From positions 62,001-126,000 of the forward strand of contig CANPWL010000002.1 in NCBI GenBank assembly GCA_947584375.1: a stretch of DNA of 64,000 nt, written 5' to 3'. Shown piece by piece: positions 37,564 to 45,438 of the stretch. The notes below the pieces were generated by a model, which was given only the letters and a program-made list of their open reading frames with translations, made no database searches and was not told where the DNA came from. The DNA is from an uncultured Clostridia bacterium (GTDB taxonomy: Bacteria > Bacillota > Clostridia > Oscillospirales > Ruminococcaceae). The translations under genes and the position numbers were made by a program. The first letter of the stretch is position 1. Every line of letters starts with the position of its first letter.

Positions 37564-37853
37564 ACAGGTGTTATGGAACTATATCACACTTTTTTATTTA
37601 TTCAAGCTCCAGTTTATAACCAAGAAAGATTTCCTGCTTGTATCAAAATCGGCAAGAACATAGATAATCTCTTGCAATGTTTGATACAAAGGCGGGGAAA
37701 ACCCCAAAAGTGCACCTTTGCGGTGTAATTTTCCGCTTGCGGTGTAAAATCTGTGCCGGGTTAATAGCGGTAGATTTATTCACGATTTTGTGGTACGATT
37801 TATTGAGATACAGCCATGGTCGCCCGGTAAATCGGGATTTGTAAGAGGTAGCT
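37564..37853 (+). other. gene-free, highly structured intergenic sequence
   Basis: 290 nt without a credible gene. It holds a two-tier hairpin: TTGTATCAAA (37638-37647) with TTTGATACAA (37680-37689), and inside it GCAAGA (37652-37657) with TCTTGC (37670-37675), separated by a symmetric 4x4 internal loop. Next comes GGGG-AAAA-CCCC (37694-37705), enclosed by AAAGG/CCTTT (37688-37692 with 37715-37719). TTGCGGTGTAA then occurs twice (about 37718 and 37738), and CCCG...CGGG lies near 37823-37836. It may be a structured RNA, a regulatory leader for the methyltransferase gene, or the end of a mobile element. Confidence 0.5.
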
Positions 37854-38639
37854 ATGAATATCGTAAACAAAAATATAGACGGTGGAAAAGCGTTTGATTG
37901 GGGTAAAACATCAAAAGATTATGCCAAATTTCGCGATATTTATCCACAAGAATTTTACAACAAAATAATAGAACGTAAGCTCTGCGTTGATGGTCAAACA
38001 GTTCTTGATATTGGAACGGGGACAGGTGTGTTACCGAGAAATATGTATCAGTATGGTGCGAAATGGATTGGAACGGATATTTCTGAAAAACAGATTGAAC
38101 AGGCTATAATTCTCTCCAAAGGTATGAATATTGACTATTACACAATGTCAGCAGAAGATTTACAATTCCCTGACAATTCATTTGATGTCATTACTGCTTG
38201 TCAATGTTTTTGGTATTTTGATCATGAGCAGATTATGCCAAAGATTTACCGTATGCTTAAACCTAATGGACGAATTCTTGTGTTATACATGGCATGGTTA
38301 CCTTTTGAAGATAGAATTGCAAATGTAAGTGAGATGCTTGTGTTAAAATATAGCCCTGATTGGAGCGGTGCAGGAGAGACAATTCACCCGATATTTATCC
38401 CCGAATGTTATAAGGAACGATTTGAGCTTGTTTACCATGAAGAATATCCTATAAATGTACATTTTACACGAAAAAGCTGGAATGGCAGGATGAAAGCGTG
38501 TCGAGGTGTTGGAGCCTCTCTGGCTGAAGAAGAAATTAAAAAATGGGAACAAGAGCATATTAAACTGTTATCTGAAATTGCATCTGATGAATTTGATATT
38601 TTACATTATGCTGCCATTGCAGAATTGAAAAAGATATAA
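37854..38639 (+). CDS. class I SAM-dependent methyltransferase
   Basis: A Methyltransf_11-type Rossmann domain: motif I VLDIGTGTGVLPRN (~46-59), motif II GTDISEKQIEQA, and the post-II SAEDLQFPDNSFDVITACQ. The C-terminal third (ETIHPIFIPECYKERF...) probably sets the substrate, which is unknown. The length is 261 aa. SD AAGAGGTAG. It is the last gene of the accessory block. Codon use appears similar to the host's here, less GC-rich than the first gene of the block. Confidence 0.86.
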   Translation: MNIVNKNIDGGKAFDWGKTSKDYAKFRDIYPQEFYNKIIERKLCVDGQTVLDIGTGTGVLPRNMYQYGAKWIGTDISEKQIEQAIILSKGMNIDYYTMSAEDLQFPDNSFDVITACQCFWYFDHEQIMPKIYRMLKPNGRILVLYMAWLPFEDRIANVSEMLVLKYSPDWSGAGETIHPIFIPECYKERFELVYHEEYPINVHFTRKSWNGRMKACRGVGASLAEEEIKKWEQEHIKLLSEIASDEFDILHYAAIAELKKI

Positions 38640-38735
38640 GTACAAATTCCTGTTTACCAAAAATGAACAAACAGAAAGACTCCTCACCTCCGAAGTGATA
38701 GATAGGGATTTTTTTGCATCAAAATCAGCAGGAAC

Positions 38736-38770
38736 CTAGAACCTACTTTTTAAGTGGGTTCTTTTCTTTT
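38736..38770. terminator. hairpin at the 3' ends of the methyltransferase and ylbJ units
   Basis: AGAACCTACT (38739-38748) pairs with AGTGGGTTCT (38752-38761), with a T-rich tail on the plus strand. It overlaps the last codons of ylbJ (minus). Confidence 0.55.
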
Positions 38771-39786
38771 GTAAAGATAAGTATGAACATCATTATAACC
38801 ATAAGTATAGCAGGAAGACAGCTCTTAGCGTCAGTAAATCCTATAGCTTTACCGCTTATGTATGTTTGAACTGCACTTGCCTGATAATTTATATTAAATA
38901 CTGCTGTTATTATTCTTGTAAAGGCAGCAGAGAGAAATACGGCAGGTATTCTCGAAAGTAAAAGGTATTTAATAGGAACTCCCTCAGAAAGCGATTTTAG
39001 CTGAAATAAAACGCAAACACCTCCAAATGAAATAAATGCCGAGATAATAGGAATCAAATCAGTACTAACATACATATCGACAACGTAGGTTACTTCCAGC
39101 AGGGGAAGCACGTCAAATTTAATTAAACTGAAAACATTCAAACCCTTTAATATTCCGACAATTGATGCAAACATAAGTATCATAGAGCAAATCATAAACA
39201 TATTCATTGATGCGCTCTTAACAGAATCAACTATTGACGCTCTTGACTTATCGTTAGATGTTTCTGTGATTTTTGGCATTTCAACAGCGTGATTTAAAAC
39301 TATTGCAATAACACAATTTGATAAGAAGTTTGAAATACAAATAATAAAACCGATTGTCTTTGATGAAAACATAGTAATGCCGACTAATCCTATTACAAAT
39401 GAAGGTCCTGAAGCAAAACAATAGCATGACATTATTTCTGCTGTGAACTTGCTTATTTTACCCTGAGCATACAGATTATTTAGCAGTTTAAAGCCTATCG
39501 GGTAGCCGCATATATTCCCCAATAGAAATACAAAGAAAAGGTCGCTGTCCATTTTAAAAATATATTTTGATATTAAAGAAAACGGCTTGCAGATAATTTT
39601 GTAGCACCCTGATTTTAAAATAAGATCGGAAAACACCATAAACGAGAAAAGCGACGGAATAATAACAAACAAGCATCTGTTAAGCGCAGTGGAAATTTCT
39701 TTTGAAACCTGAGCGGACATTGCAATTGATAGAATACCAAAAGCAATAATTGAAATGTATATTACAGTATTTTTTAATTTTATCAT
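38743..39786 (-). CDS. ylbJ: sporulation integral membrane protein YlbJ
   Basis: A polytopic membrane protein with nucleoside-recognition (Gate) domains. In B. subtilis it is sigma-E-dependent and needed for normal spore cortex. About eight to ten hydrophobic segments run through its 347 aa. The motifs SLFSFMVFSDLILKSG, LLGNICGYPIGFKLL and SCYCFASGPSFVIGLVG are typical of the family. The start is ATG 39786 with SD AAGGAG. That SD can itself pair with an upstream CTCC (CTCC-N10-GGAG), so it may be partly masked. It is transcribed divergently from yqfC-yqfD, another sporulation pair. Confidence 0.87.
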   Translation of the reverse strand: MIKLKNTVIYISIIAFGILSIAMSAQVSKEISTALNRCLFVIIPSLFSFMVFSDLILKSGCYKIICKPFSLISKYIFKMDSDLFFVFLLGNICGYPIGFKLLNNLYAQGKISKFTAEIMSCYCFASGPSFVIGLVGITMFSSKTIGFIICISNFLSNCVIAIVLNHAVEMPKITETSNDKSRASIVDSVKSASMNMFMICSMILMFASIVGILKGLNVFSLIKFDVLPLLEVTYVVDMYVSTDLIPIISAFISFGGVCVLFQLKSLSEGVPIKYLLLSRIPAVFLSAAFTRIITAVFNINYQASAVQTYISGKAIGFTDAKSCLPAILMVIMMFILIFTKEKNPLKK

Positions 39787-39924
39787 AAGATAAATGCTCC
39801 TTAAACATTTGGAGTGTACATGTTTTTAAGTTAATTAATGTATATGTTAATAAAAATAATAATATAATTAATTAGTATGAAACTTTTCCATTGGCATAAC
39901 TCCAATTAAGAATGGAGGATATAA
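39787..39924. promoter_or_regulatory. divergent regulatory region between ylbJ and yqfC
   Basis: 138 nt, very AT-rich, containing a small dyad ATTGG-N7-CCAAT (about 39889-39907) close to the yqfC SD. Both flanking genes are sigma-E-regulated in Bacillus, but I find only weak sigma-E-like motifs here and do not assign a promoter. Confidence 0.4.
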
Positions 39925-40197
39925 GTGAAGGATATTAAGTTTAACAGCCTTTTAGGCGAAATAACCGGAACTGCATCAAACATAAACATTTACGGTACAA
40001 AAAAAATAGTTATTGAAAGTTTTAAAAAAATTTTGGAATGTAACGAAGCTTTAATTATAATAAAAACCTGTGATTGCAGAGTAAGCATATGGGGAAATGA
40101 GCTTAAACTTACAACCTATTCATCAGGTTATGCTGAAATATATGGCAGTATTGACAGAATTGAAATAGACGAAAAAAAGAATAAAAGAGTCAAATGA
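39925..40197 (+). CDS. yqfC: sporulation protein YqfC
   Basis: A small conserved sporulation protein (YabP/YqfC family), 90 aa with no membrane segment. Its order before yqfD is conserved and both are sigma-E genes in Bacillus. Recognisable segments are GTASNINIYGTKKIVIESFK and VSIWGNELKLTTYSSGYAEI. Start is GTG at 39925 with SD TGGAGG. It is followed after 19 nt by yqfD. The biochemical function is unknown. Confidence 0.87.
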   Translation: MKDIKFNSLLGEITGTASNINIYGTKKIVIESFKKILECNEALIIIKTCDCRVSIWGNELKLTTYSSGYAEIYGSIDRIEIDEKKNKRVK

Positions 40198-40216
40198 TTT
40201 TTAGGAGAGTATGTAA

Positions 40217-41407
40217 GTGGCACTAAATTTTTTTACAGGAAAAACTAGTCTTAAAGTTAAAAGCGATAACCCAACCGGTTTAATAAACAGGCTTTCAAAA
40301 AATAATATCCCAATACAGAAGATAAGTTCAAAAAGCGGTGAAATAAATGTCAGTATATCATATTTGAGGTTAAGGCAATTCAAAGAAGTTTGCCAAAAAG
40401 AAAATTGTGATATATTATCGGTTAAATCAAAAGGAATTCTTCCCGCACTTTGTAGATACAAGCTAAGATATGGAATTTTTGCAGGAATACTCACTTCAAT
40501 TATACTCATTTTTATATTCTCAAATGTTATTCTTAGGATAAGAATTACAGGAGGAAACAGCGAGCTGAATAATGAAATCAGAGCCTTGTTAAAACAGCAG
40601 AATATTGATATAGGAAGTTTTATTCCAAATATAGATCTTTCAAAAGCAGAAAGTTATATGATGCTCAATTCAAATAATTTTTCATGGATAACTATCAGAA
40701 ATAACGGTGCGACATTGATTGTTGACGTGTTGGAAAAAACTAAAGAACCGGAGATGACTAAAATAAGACCTGTAACAAACCTTATAGCAAGTCATGACGG
40801 AGTAATAACAGACGTTAATGTTTATATAGGAAAACTGCAAAAGGTAGTCGGAAAAAAAGTTAAAAAGGGAGATGTTCTTGTATCTGGAAAATACAGAGCA
40901 AAAGCTGTTGACGAAAGTAAAAAAGACAAGGCAAAGCTTATGCTATGCCATTGTAAAGGCGAAATATATGCTGATTATGATGAAAAAATTACATTTGAAC
41001 AAAATTTAAAGGATGAAAGAGAGATAATAGTTAATAATGATAAAACAAGAAAGTATTTAACTGTTTTTGATATTGAAATACCTATTTCCTTAGGCAGTAA
41101 AGTCACGGGAAATTATATTATGACTGACAGTAAGTCAAATTTTTCTTTTTTGGGTTTTAAACTTCCTGTGGGAGTTTCAAAAAAAACATATGACAAATAT
41201 TATTTTGAAAAGGTAAAGCTGACAAAGCTTGAAGCAAAAACCAAGCTTAAAGAAAAAATAAAATTATATGAAAAAAATTTTTTAAAGGACAAAAAAATAA
41301 TAAATAAAGATACCAAGGTTAAAGTTACAAAGAAGAAAGTAACAATGACAGTTACATATAAATTAAACGGAAATATTGCCGTGGAAAAGGAATTGCTGAC
41401 AAAATAG
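40217..41407 (+). CDS. yqfD: sporulation protein YqfD
   Basis: A stage IV sporulation protein, SpoIVCA-unrelated. It has an N-terminal soluble region, a membrane segment around residues 92-112 (GIFAGILTSIILIFIFSNVI) and a large C-terminal region with VDVLEKTKEPEM and SHDGVITDVNVYIGKLQ. The length of 396 aa is normal. The C-terminal ~50 residues are very Lys-rich. Start is GTG at 40217 with SD TAGGAGAG. Its role in spore formation is known only genetically. phoH follows after ~90 nt. Confidence 0.9.
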   Translation: MALNFFTGKTSLKVKSDNPTGLINRLSKNNIPIQKISSKSGEINVSISYLRLRQFKEVCQKENCDILSVKSKGILPALCRYKLRYGIFAGILTSIILIFIFSNVILRIRITGGNSELNNEIRALLKQQNIDIGSFIPNIDLSKAESYMMLNSNNFSWITIRNNGATLIVDVLEKTKEPEMTKIRPVTNLIASHDGVITDVNVYIGKLQKVVGKKVKKGDVLVSGKYRAKAVDESKKDKAKLMLCHCKGEIYADYDEKITFEQNLKDEREIIVNNDKTRKYLTVFDIEIPISLGSKVTGNYIMTDSKSNFSFLGFKLPVGVSKKTYDKYYFEKVKLTKLEAKTKLKEKIKLYEKNFLKDKKIINKDTKVKVTKKKVTMTVTYKLNGNIAVEKELLTK

Positions 41408-41497
41408 ATAAATTTACTTTATTTTTTTGAAAAAATATGATATAATATTTTTATACGTTAAAATACACATAAATTATAAAGCTGGCAGGGGAAGTTA

Positions 41498-42499
41498 ATG
41501 ATTGAAAGAATTGTAAATGTTGATTCAATGGATTCAATTTTAAATATATTTGGAAATTTTGATGAGAATGTTAATCTTATTCAAAAGCAATATAATGTAG
41601 TAATTTTAAATCGTGGGACTGATATTAAAATAACAGGTGACGAAGAAAATGTGAAAAAGGCCGAGCAGGCAATTGAATCGTTAATTTTGCTTGCAAATAA
41701 GGGAGATCAAATTAATGAACAAAGTATAAGATATGTATTTTCTCTTGTTAAAGAAGGTGCTCAGAAAGAGCTTACTAAACTAAACGATGACGGTATATGC
41801 GTCACAACAAGCGGGAAAATAGTTAAACCGAAGACACTTGGTCAAAAAAAATATGTTGACGCTATCAGAAATAATACCATAGTTATAGGAGTGGGTCCCG
41901 CAGGAACTGGAAAAACTTATTTAGCGGTTGCTATGGCGGTAAAAGCGTTCAGAAATCATGAAGTCAATAAAATAATTCTAACAAGACCAGCCGTTGAGGC
42001 AGGTGAGAAATTAGGATTTTTGCCTGGTGATTTGCAGGATAAGGTCGATCCGTATTTAAGACCTCTTTATGACGCTTTATTTGAAATGCTCGGTCCTGAT
42101 ACCTTTGCTAAACAGCAGGAACGTGGTTGTATCGAGGTTGCTCCTTTAGCATATATGAGAGGACGTACATTGGATGATGCTTTTATTATACTTGACGAGG
42201 CACAGAATACAACGCCTGAGCAGATGAAAATGTTTTTGACACGTCTTGGTTTTAACAGTAAAATTGTCATTACAGGCGATATTACACAAGTAGACCTTCC
42301 TGATTCAGTAAGATCTGGTCTTATACAAGCTACAAAGGTATTAAAGGATATCGATGATATTTTTATTCATACATTTGATGAAACTGATGTTGTAAGACAC
42401 AGACTGGTTCAGGATATTATAAAGGCATATGAAAAATTTAATCACGAGAAGAAAGGACCTAAGAATAATGGGAAAAACAAAGGTTTCAATAGTAAATAA
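41498..42499 (+). CDS. phoH: PhoH family ATPase
   Basis: A cytoplasmic P-loop ATPase associated with RNA metabolism, often paired with YbeY. An N-terminal KH-like region (~1-100) precedes the PhoH domain with Walker A GPAGTGKTYLA (~129-139) and Walker B ILDEAQN. The length of 333 aa is typical. SD CAGGGGAAG. Its 3' end overlaps ybeY by 32 nt. In Bacillus the same order is yqfD-phoH-(pgpH)-ybeY; pgpH is missing here. Confidence 0.95.
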   Translation: MIERIVNVDSMDSILNIFGNFDENVNLIQKQYNVVILNRGTDIKITGDEENVKKAEQAIESLILLANKGDQINEQSIRYVFSLVKEGAQKELTKLNDDGICVTTSGKIVKPKTLGQKKYVDAIRNNTIVIGVGPAGTGKTYLAVAMAVKAFRNHEVNKIILTRPAVEAGEKLGFLPGDLQDKVDPYLRPLYDALFEMLGPDTFAKQQERGCIEVAPLAYMRGRTLDDAFIILDEAQNTTPEQMKMFLTRLGFNSKIVITGDITQVDLPDSVRSGLIQATKVLKDIDDIFIHTFDETDVVRHRLVQDIIKAYEKFNHEKKGPKNNGKNKGFNSK

Positions 42500-42965
42500 T
42501 CAAAAAGACATTAAAATACCTGTTGGAATAAGACTCCTTGTCAGAAGAAGTTGCAATGCCGTTTTAGATAATGAGAACTTTACTGACGATGCAGAGGTTA
42601 GTGTTTCATTTGTAAATGATGATAAAATACGCAAGCTAAACAATGAATATAGAAATATTGATAAAGCAACTGACGTTTTATCTTTTCCGCTCGGCGAAAA
42701 CGGTGTTTATGACTATAATAATGAAACCGAATCATATATGTTGGGCGATATTGTTATATCAATACAGACAGCGCTCAAGCAGGCAAAGCTATATGGACAT
42801 TCTCTTGAACGTGAAATAAGTTTTTTAACTGTACATTCAATGCTGCACTTATTGGGATATGACCATGAACACGGTGGAGTCGAAGCAAGAAATATGCGTG
42901 AGACAGAAGAGCAAATTTTGGACAAGCTAGGAGTATCAAGGCAAAGCTCGTATATAACCGAATAA
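42468..42965 (+). CDS. ybeY: endoribonuclease/rRNA maturation factor YbeY
   Basis: A zinc-dependent RNase involved in 16S rRNA 3'-end maturation and ribosome quality control. The metal site is HSMLHLLGYDHEHGG (HxxxHxxGYDH). The substrate-facing NNEYRNIDKATDVLSFP is conserved. The frame extends to ATG 42429 within phoH, but SD GAAAGGA fits ATG 42468, giving 165 aa. The overlap with phoH suggests coupling. Confidence 0.95.
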   Translation: MGKTKVSIVNNQKDIKIPVGIRLLVRRSCNAVLDNENFTDDAEVSVSFVNDDKIRKLNNEYRNIDKATDVLSFPLGENGVYDYNNETESYMLGDIVISIQTALKQAKLYGHSLEREISFLTVHSMLHLLGYDHEHGGVEARNMRETEEQILDKLGVSRQSSYITE

Positions 42966-43043
42966 AAGCGTTTTGAGTTATACACATTTTGTTTATTAAA
43001 GCAAGAAGTGATTTTGAAAATCAAAACTGTATTTCAATCTTTT

Positions 43044-43080
43044 GAAAGGAGGTCTTTGCACTGCAAAGGCAGTCTGATCG
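43044..43080 (+). promoter_or_regulatory. SD-hairpin-start module of dgkA (copy 5)
   Basis: SD GAAAGGAGGT (core 43048-43052) is 28 nt from the ATG at 43081. CTTTGC-ACT-GCAAAG (43054-43068) gives a 6-bp hairpin. An alternative fold is ACTGC-AAAG-GCAGT (43060-43073). CTTT could also pair with the AAAG of the SD. The purine arm AAAGG ends 11 nt before the ATG. Confidence 0.75.
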
Positions 43081-43563
43081 ATGTTAAAAAGTTTTAAATA
43101 TGCCTTCAGCGGAATAATCTCAGCAGTAAAATATGAACGTAATTTTCGCTTTCATATAGTTTTAACGATATACGCACTATGGTTATCAAGATTTTATGAT
43201 TTTACAAAGATCGAGTATTCTATCTTATTTATTGCTATATCATTCGTTTTAGTATCAGAACTGTTTAACACATCAATTGAAGAAACTGTGGATTTAGTTT
43301 CACCTTTATATAATGAAAAAGCAAAAAGATCTAAAGATGTTGCTGCGGGTGCGGTTTTGATTTCTGCATTATGTGCAATTGCAGTTGGTATTATGTTGTT
43401 TTTAAATTCACGTGTAATAATTAAAATTTATAAATACTTTGCATCAAGTATTGTTAAATTGTTTATTCTTGTCATATCTGTTGTTTTAAGCATATTTTTT
43501 ATATTTTTCTTATTTAAAACCAAGAAGTCAAATTGTCATAGCATTAATAGGGAGAAGCAGTAA
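43081..43563 (+). CDS. dgkA: diacylglycerol/undecaprenol kinase family membrane protein
   Basis: A small integral-membrane kinase. In Gram-positives the enzyme phosphorylates undecaprenol for cell wall synthesis. It starts FKYAFSGIISAVKYERNFR, a signature of the Firmicute DgkA, and the active-site helix is SELFNTSIEETVDL, followed by KDVAAGAVLI. Three membrane segments are expected, plus an additional C-terminal hydrophobic stretch (~118-140), making it longer (160 aa) than the usual ~120-130. The ATG is 28 nt from its SD across a hairpin. It is followed without gap by era. Confidence 0.9.
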   Translation: MLKSFKYAFSGIISAVKYERNFRFHIVLTIYALWLSRFYDFTKIEYSILFIAISFVLVSELFNTSIEETVDLVSPLYNEKAKRSKDVAAGAVLISALCAIAVGIMLFLNSRVIIKIYKYFASSIVKLFILVISVVLSIFFIFFLFKTKKSNCHSINREKQ

Positions 43564-44469
43564 ATGGGAACAAAAACGGTTTTTGTGTCTATCGTAGGAC
43601 GGGCAAATGTAGGCAAATCGTCTCTTTTAAATAGAATGGTCGGAGAGAAAATTGCGGCTGTTAGCAATAAACCTCAAACAACAAGAACAAAGATAACCGG
43701 TATTGTAACAAAGGGTGAGACCCAATATATATTTATAGATACTCCCGGTATGCATAAGATTAATACTAAACTCTCGGAGCATATGTTAGATAACATTAAA
43801 GAAGCAGTAAAGGACGTAGAAACTGCAATTTTAGTAGTAGACTGTACAAAAAAAATCGGAGATAATGAAATTAAGCTTATAAACAGCTTTAAAGCAACCG
43901 GTAAAAGAGTTATACTAGCTGTAAATAAGATAGATCTACTTAAAGATAAAAGCGATTTGATTGAACTTTTAAGCAACTATTCAAAGTTATATGATTTTGA
44001 AGAAATTATACCTGTCAGTATATTAGAAAACGACGGCATTGATTTAATTTTTAAAGCATTGGATAAAAATGCTCAGGAAGAGCCTCATTATTTTCCCGAT
44101 GACGCTTTGACAGACCAGCCTGAAAAGGTAATAATGGCAGAAATTATAAGAGAAAAAGCATTAATCAATCTAAATGATGAGATACCACACGGTATTGCAG
44201 TTACTATTGATGAAGTTTCTGAGCATAATAATCGAAACAACGAGCCTGTTTTGGACATAAACGCGGTAATTTTTTGCGAAAAAGAATCACACAAGGGAAT
44301 TATCATAGGAAAAAAGGGTTCAATGCTTCAAAAGATAGGAAAAGATTCAAGAATTGAGCTTGAAAGTTTTTTTCAAATCAAAGTTAACCTTCAATGTTGG
44401 GTAAAAGTTAAAGATGGTTGGAGAAACCGAGAGGGGATTATCAGAAACTTTGGTTTAACCAATAAATAA
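43564..44469 (+). CDS. era: GTPase Era
   Basis: A ribosome-assembly GTPase that binds 16S rRNA near its 3' end. G1 is GRANVGKSS, G3 DTPGMH and G4 NKID. The C-terminal KH domain (~215-295) has IIGKKGSMLQKIG. The length of 301 aa is standard. It begins directly after the dgkA stop codon, with SD GGGAG inside dgkA. The order dgkA-era-recO is typical of Firmicutes, although cdd is missing. Confidence 0.97.
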   Translation: MGTKTVFVSIVGRANVGKSSLLNRMVGEKIAAVSNKPQTTRTKITGIVTKGETQYIFIDTPGMHKINTKLSEHMLDNIKEAVKDVETAILVVDCTKKIGDNEIKLINSFKATGKRVILAVNKIDLLKDKSDLIELLSNYSKLYDFEEIIPVSILENDGIDLIFKALDKNAQEEPHYFPDDALTDQPEKVIMAEIIREKALINLNDEIPHGIAVTIDEVSEHNNRNNEPVLDINAVIFCEKESHKGIIIGKKGSMLQKIGKDSRIELESFFQIKVNLQCWVKVKDGWRNREGIIRNFGLTNK

Positions 44470-44561
44470 CATTAGAATGAATTACCTCTTATATTAATCT
44501 CAAAGTTGAAAAACATAATAATATAATATTGATTATCAATAAGAATTTGGATGGTGTTATT

Positions 44562-44708
44562 ATGGACAAGCTTTGGGATATATTCTACAAAACCGGAAAA
44601 ATTTCAGATTATCTGAATTATTATAGATCTAAGACAGATCGTGAAGGAGATATATTAAATGCTTCTGACAACAATGGGAGTAGTGATAGGGGAGAGAGTA
44701 TACGGTGA
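44562..44708 (+). CDS. yqzL: YqzL-like small protein
   Basis: A 48-aa ORF from ATG 44562 to TGA 44706-44708: MDKLWDIFYKTGKISDYLNY at the start, then a polar tail. B. subtilis has YqzL, of similar size and N-terminal pattern (W..F..TG.I..YL), at exactly this place between era and recO. It overlaps recO by 50 nt in another frame. The upstream SD is weak (TTGGATGG). The function is unknown. Position and motif support it despite its small size. Confidence 0.75.
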   Translation: MDKLWDIFYKTGKISDYLNYYRSKTDREGDILNASDNNGSSDRGESIR

Positions 44709-45414
44709 AAATGACAAGTTTGTCGATATTTTCACTAAAGACTACGGAATAATTGAAGTTACAGTAAAGGGCGGAAGAAAGCTTAATTCTAAAAATTATG
44801 CTGCAACATCCTTATTTTCATATTCAAAGTTTTGTGTCAGAAAAAGAGGAGAAAGATATTATCTTAACAGTTCAGAAATTGAAAATACATTCTATAATTT
44901 AAGACTTGATATAAAAAAGCTTGCTTTGGCGTCTTATTTTGCCGAGCTTTTAAAGTATACAGTTTTATCATATGATTCTGATGAATCGTATGAATTTATT
45001 TTAAAGCTTTTACTGAATACTTTATACTATTTGGAAAAAGGTTCACATAATATAATGTTGCTGAAATCCATTTTTGAATTCAGACTGTTATCAGAGATCG
45101 GACTAATACCAAATCTTATTGGCTGTTCTGTTTGTAATGCGTACTCTCATTCAAAAATGCATTTTAATATACAGGACGGAAAACTATATTGTGATAATTG
45201 CTTTTCGGGAAATGATGGATATAATACTATTATAATAAATGAATCCACACTTTCAGCTCTTAGGCATATATCTCTGTCAGATATGAATGTGTTATTTAAT
45301 ATTAAAGTGTCTGACAAGCTTTTAGATGAGCTTAATAAAATTACTGACAGATACACCTATGCTCATATTAACAGAAGCTTTAAAACGCTAGAGTATTTCA
45401 AAAATATTTCTTAA
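44659..45414 (+). CDS. recO: DNA repair protein RecO
   Basis: Helps RecA displace SSB at gaps (RecFOR pathway). The N-terminal OB fold starts LLTTMGVVIGERVYGENDKF. The C-terminal helical domain has a four-Cys zinc site: CSVC (~155) and CDNC (~178). The length of 251 aa is normal. SD GAAGGAG lies inside yqzL, which it overlaps by 50 nt. It is followed after ~24 nt by mutS2. Confidence 0.94.
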   Translation: MLLTTMGVVIGERVYGENDKFVDIFTKDYGIIEVTVKGGRKLNSKNYAATSLFSYSKFCVRKRGERYYLNSSEIENTFYNLRLDIKKLALASYFAELLKYTVLSYDSDESYEFILKLLLNTLYYLEKGSHNIMLLKSIFEFRLLSEIGLIPNLIGCSVCNAYSHSKMHFNIQDGKLYCDNCFSGNDGYNTIIINESTLSALRHISLSDMNVLFNIKVSDKLLDELNKITDRYTYAHINRSFKTLEYFKNIS

Positions 45415-45438
45415 CTATAATTATTAAGGAGAAAGCTA

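Noticed and set aside
37643-37870. 75-codon minus-strand ORF over the structured region
   Set aside because: Its composition is not protein-like and no SD is present. It arises from the palindromic sequence.
41427-41446. sigma-A promoter before phoH (TTGAAA and TATAAT)
   Set aside because: The spacer is only 8 bp, and no other -35 is convincing.
44506-44527. sigma-A promoter before yqzL (TTGAAA and TATAAT)
   Set aside because: The spacer is 10 bp, too short for sigma-A.
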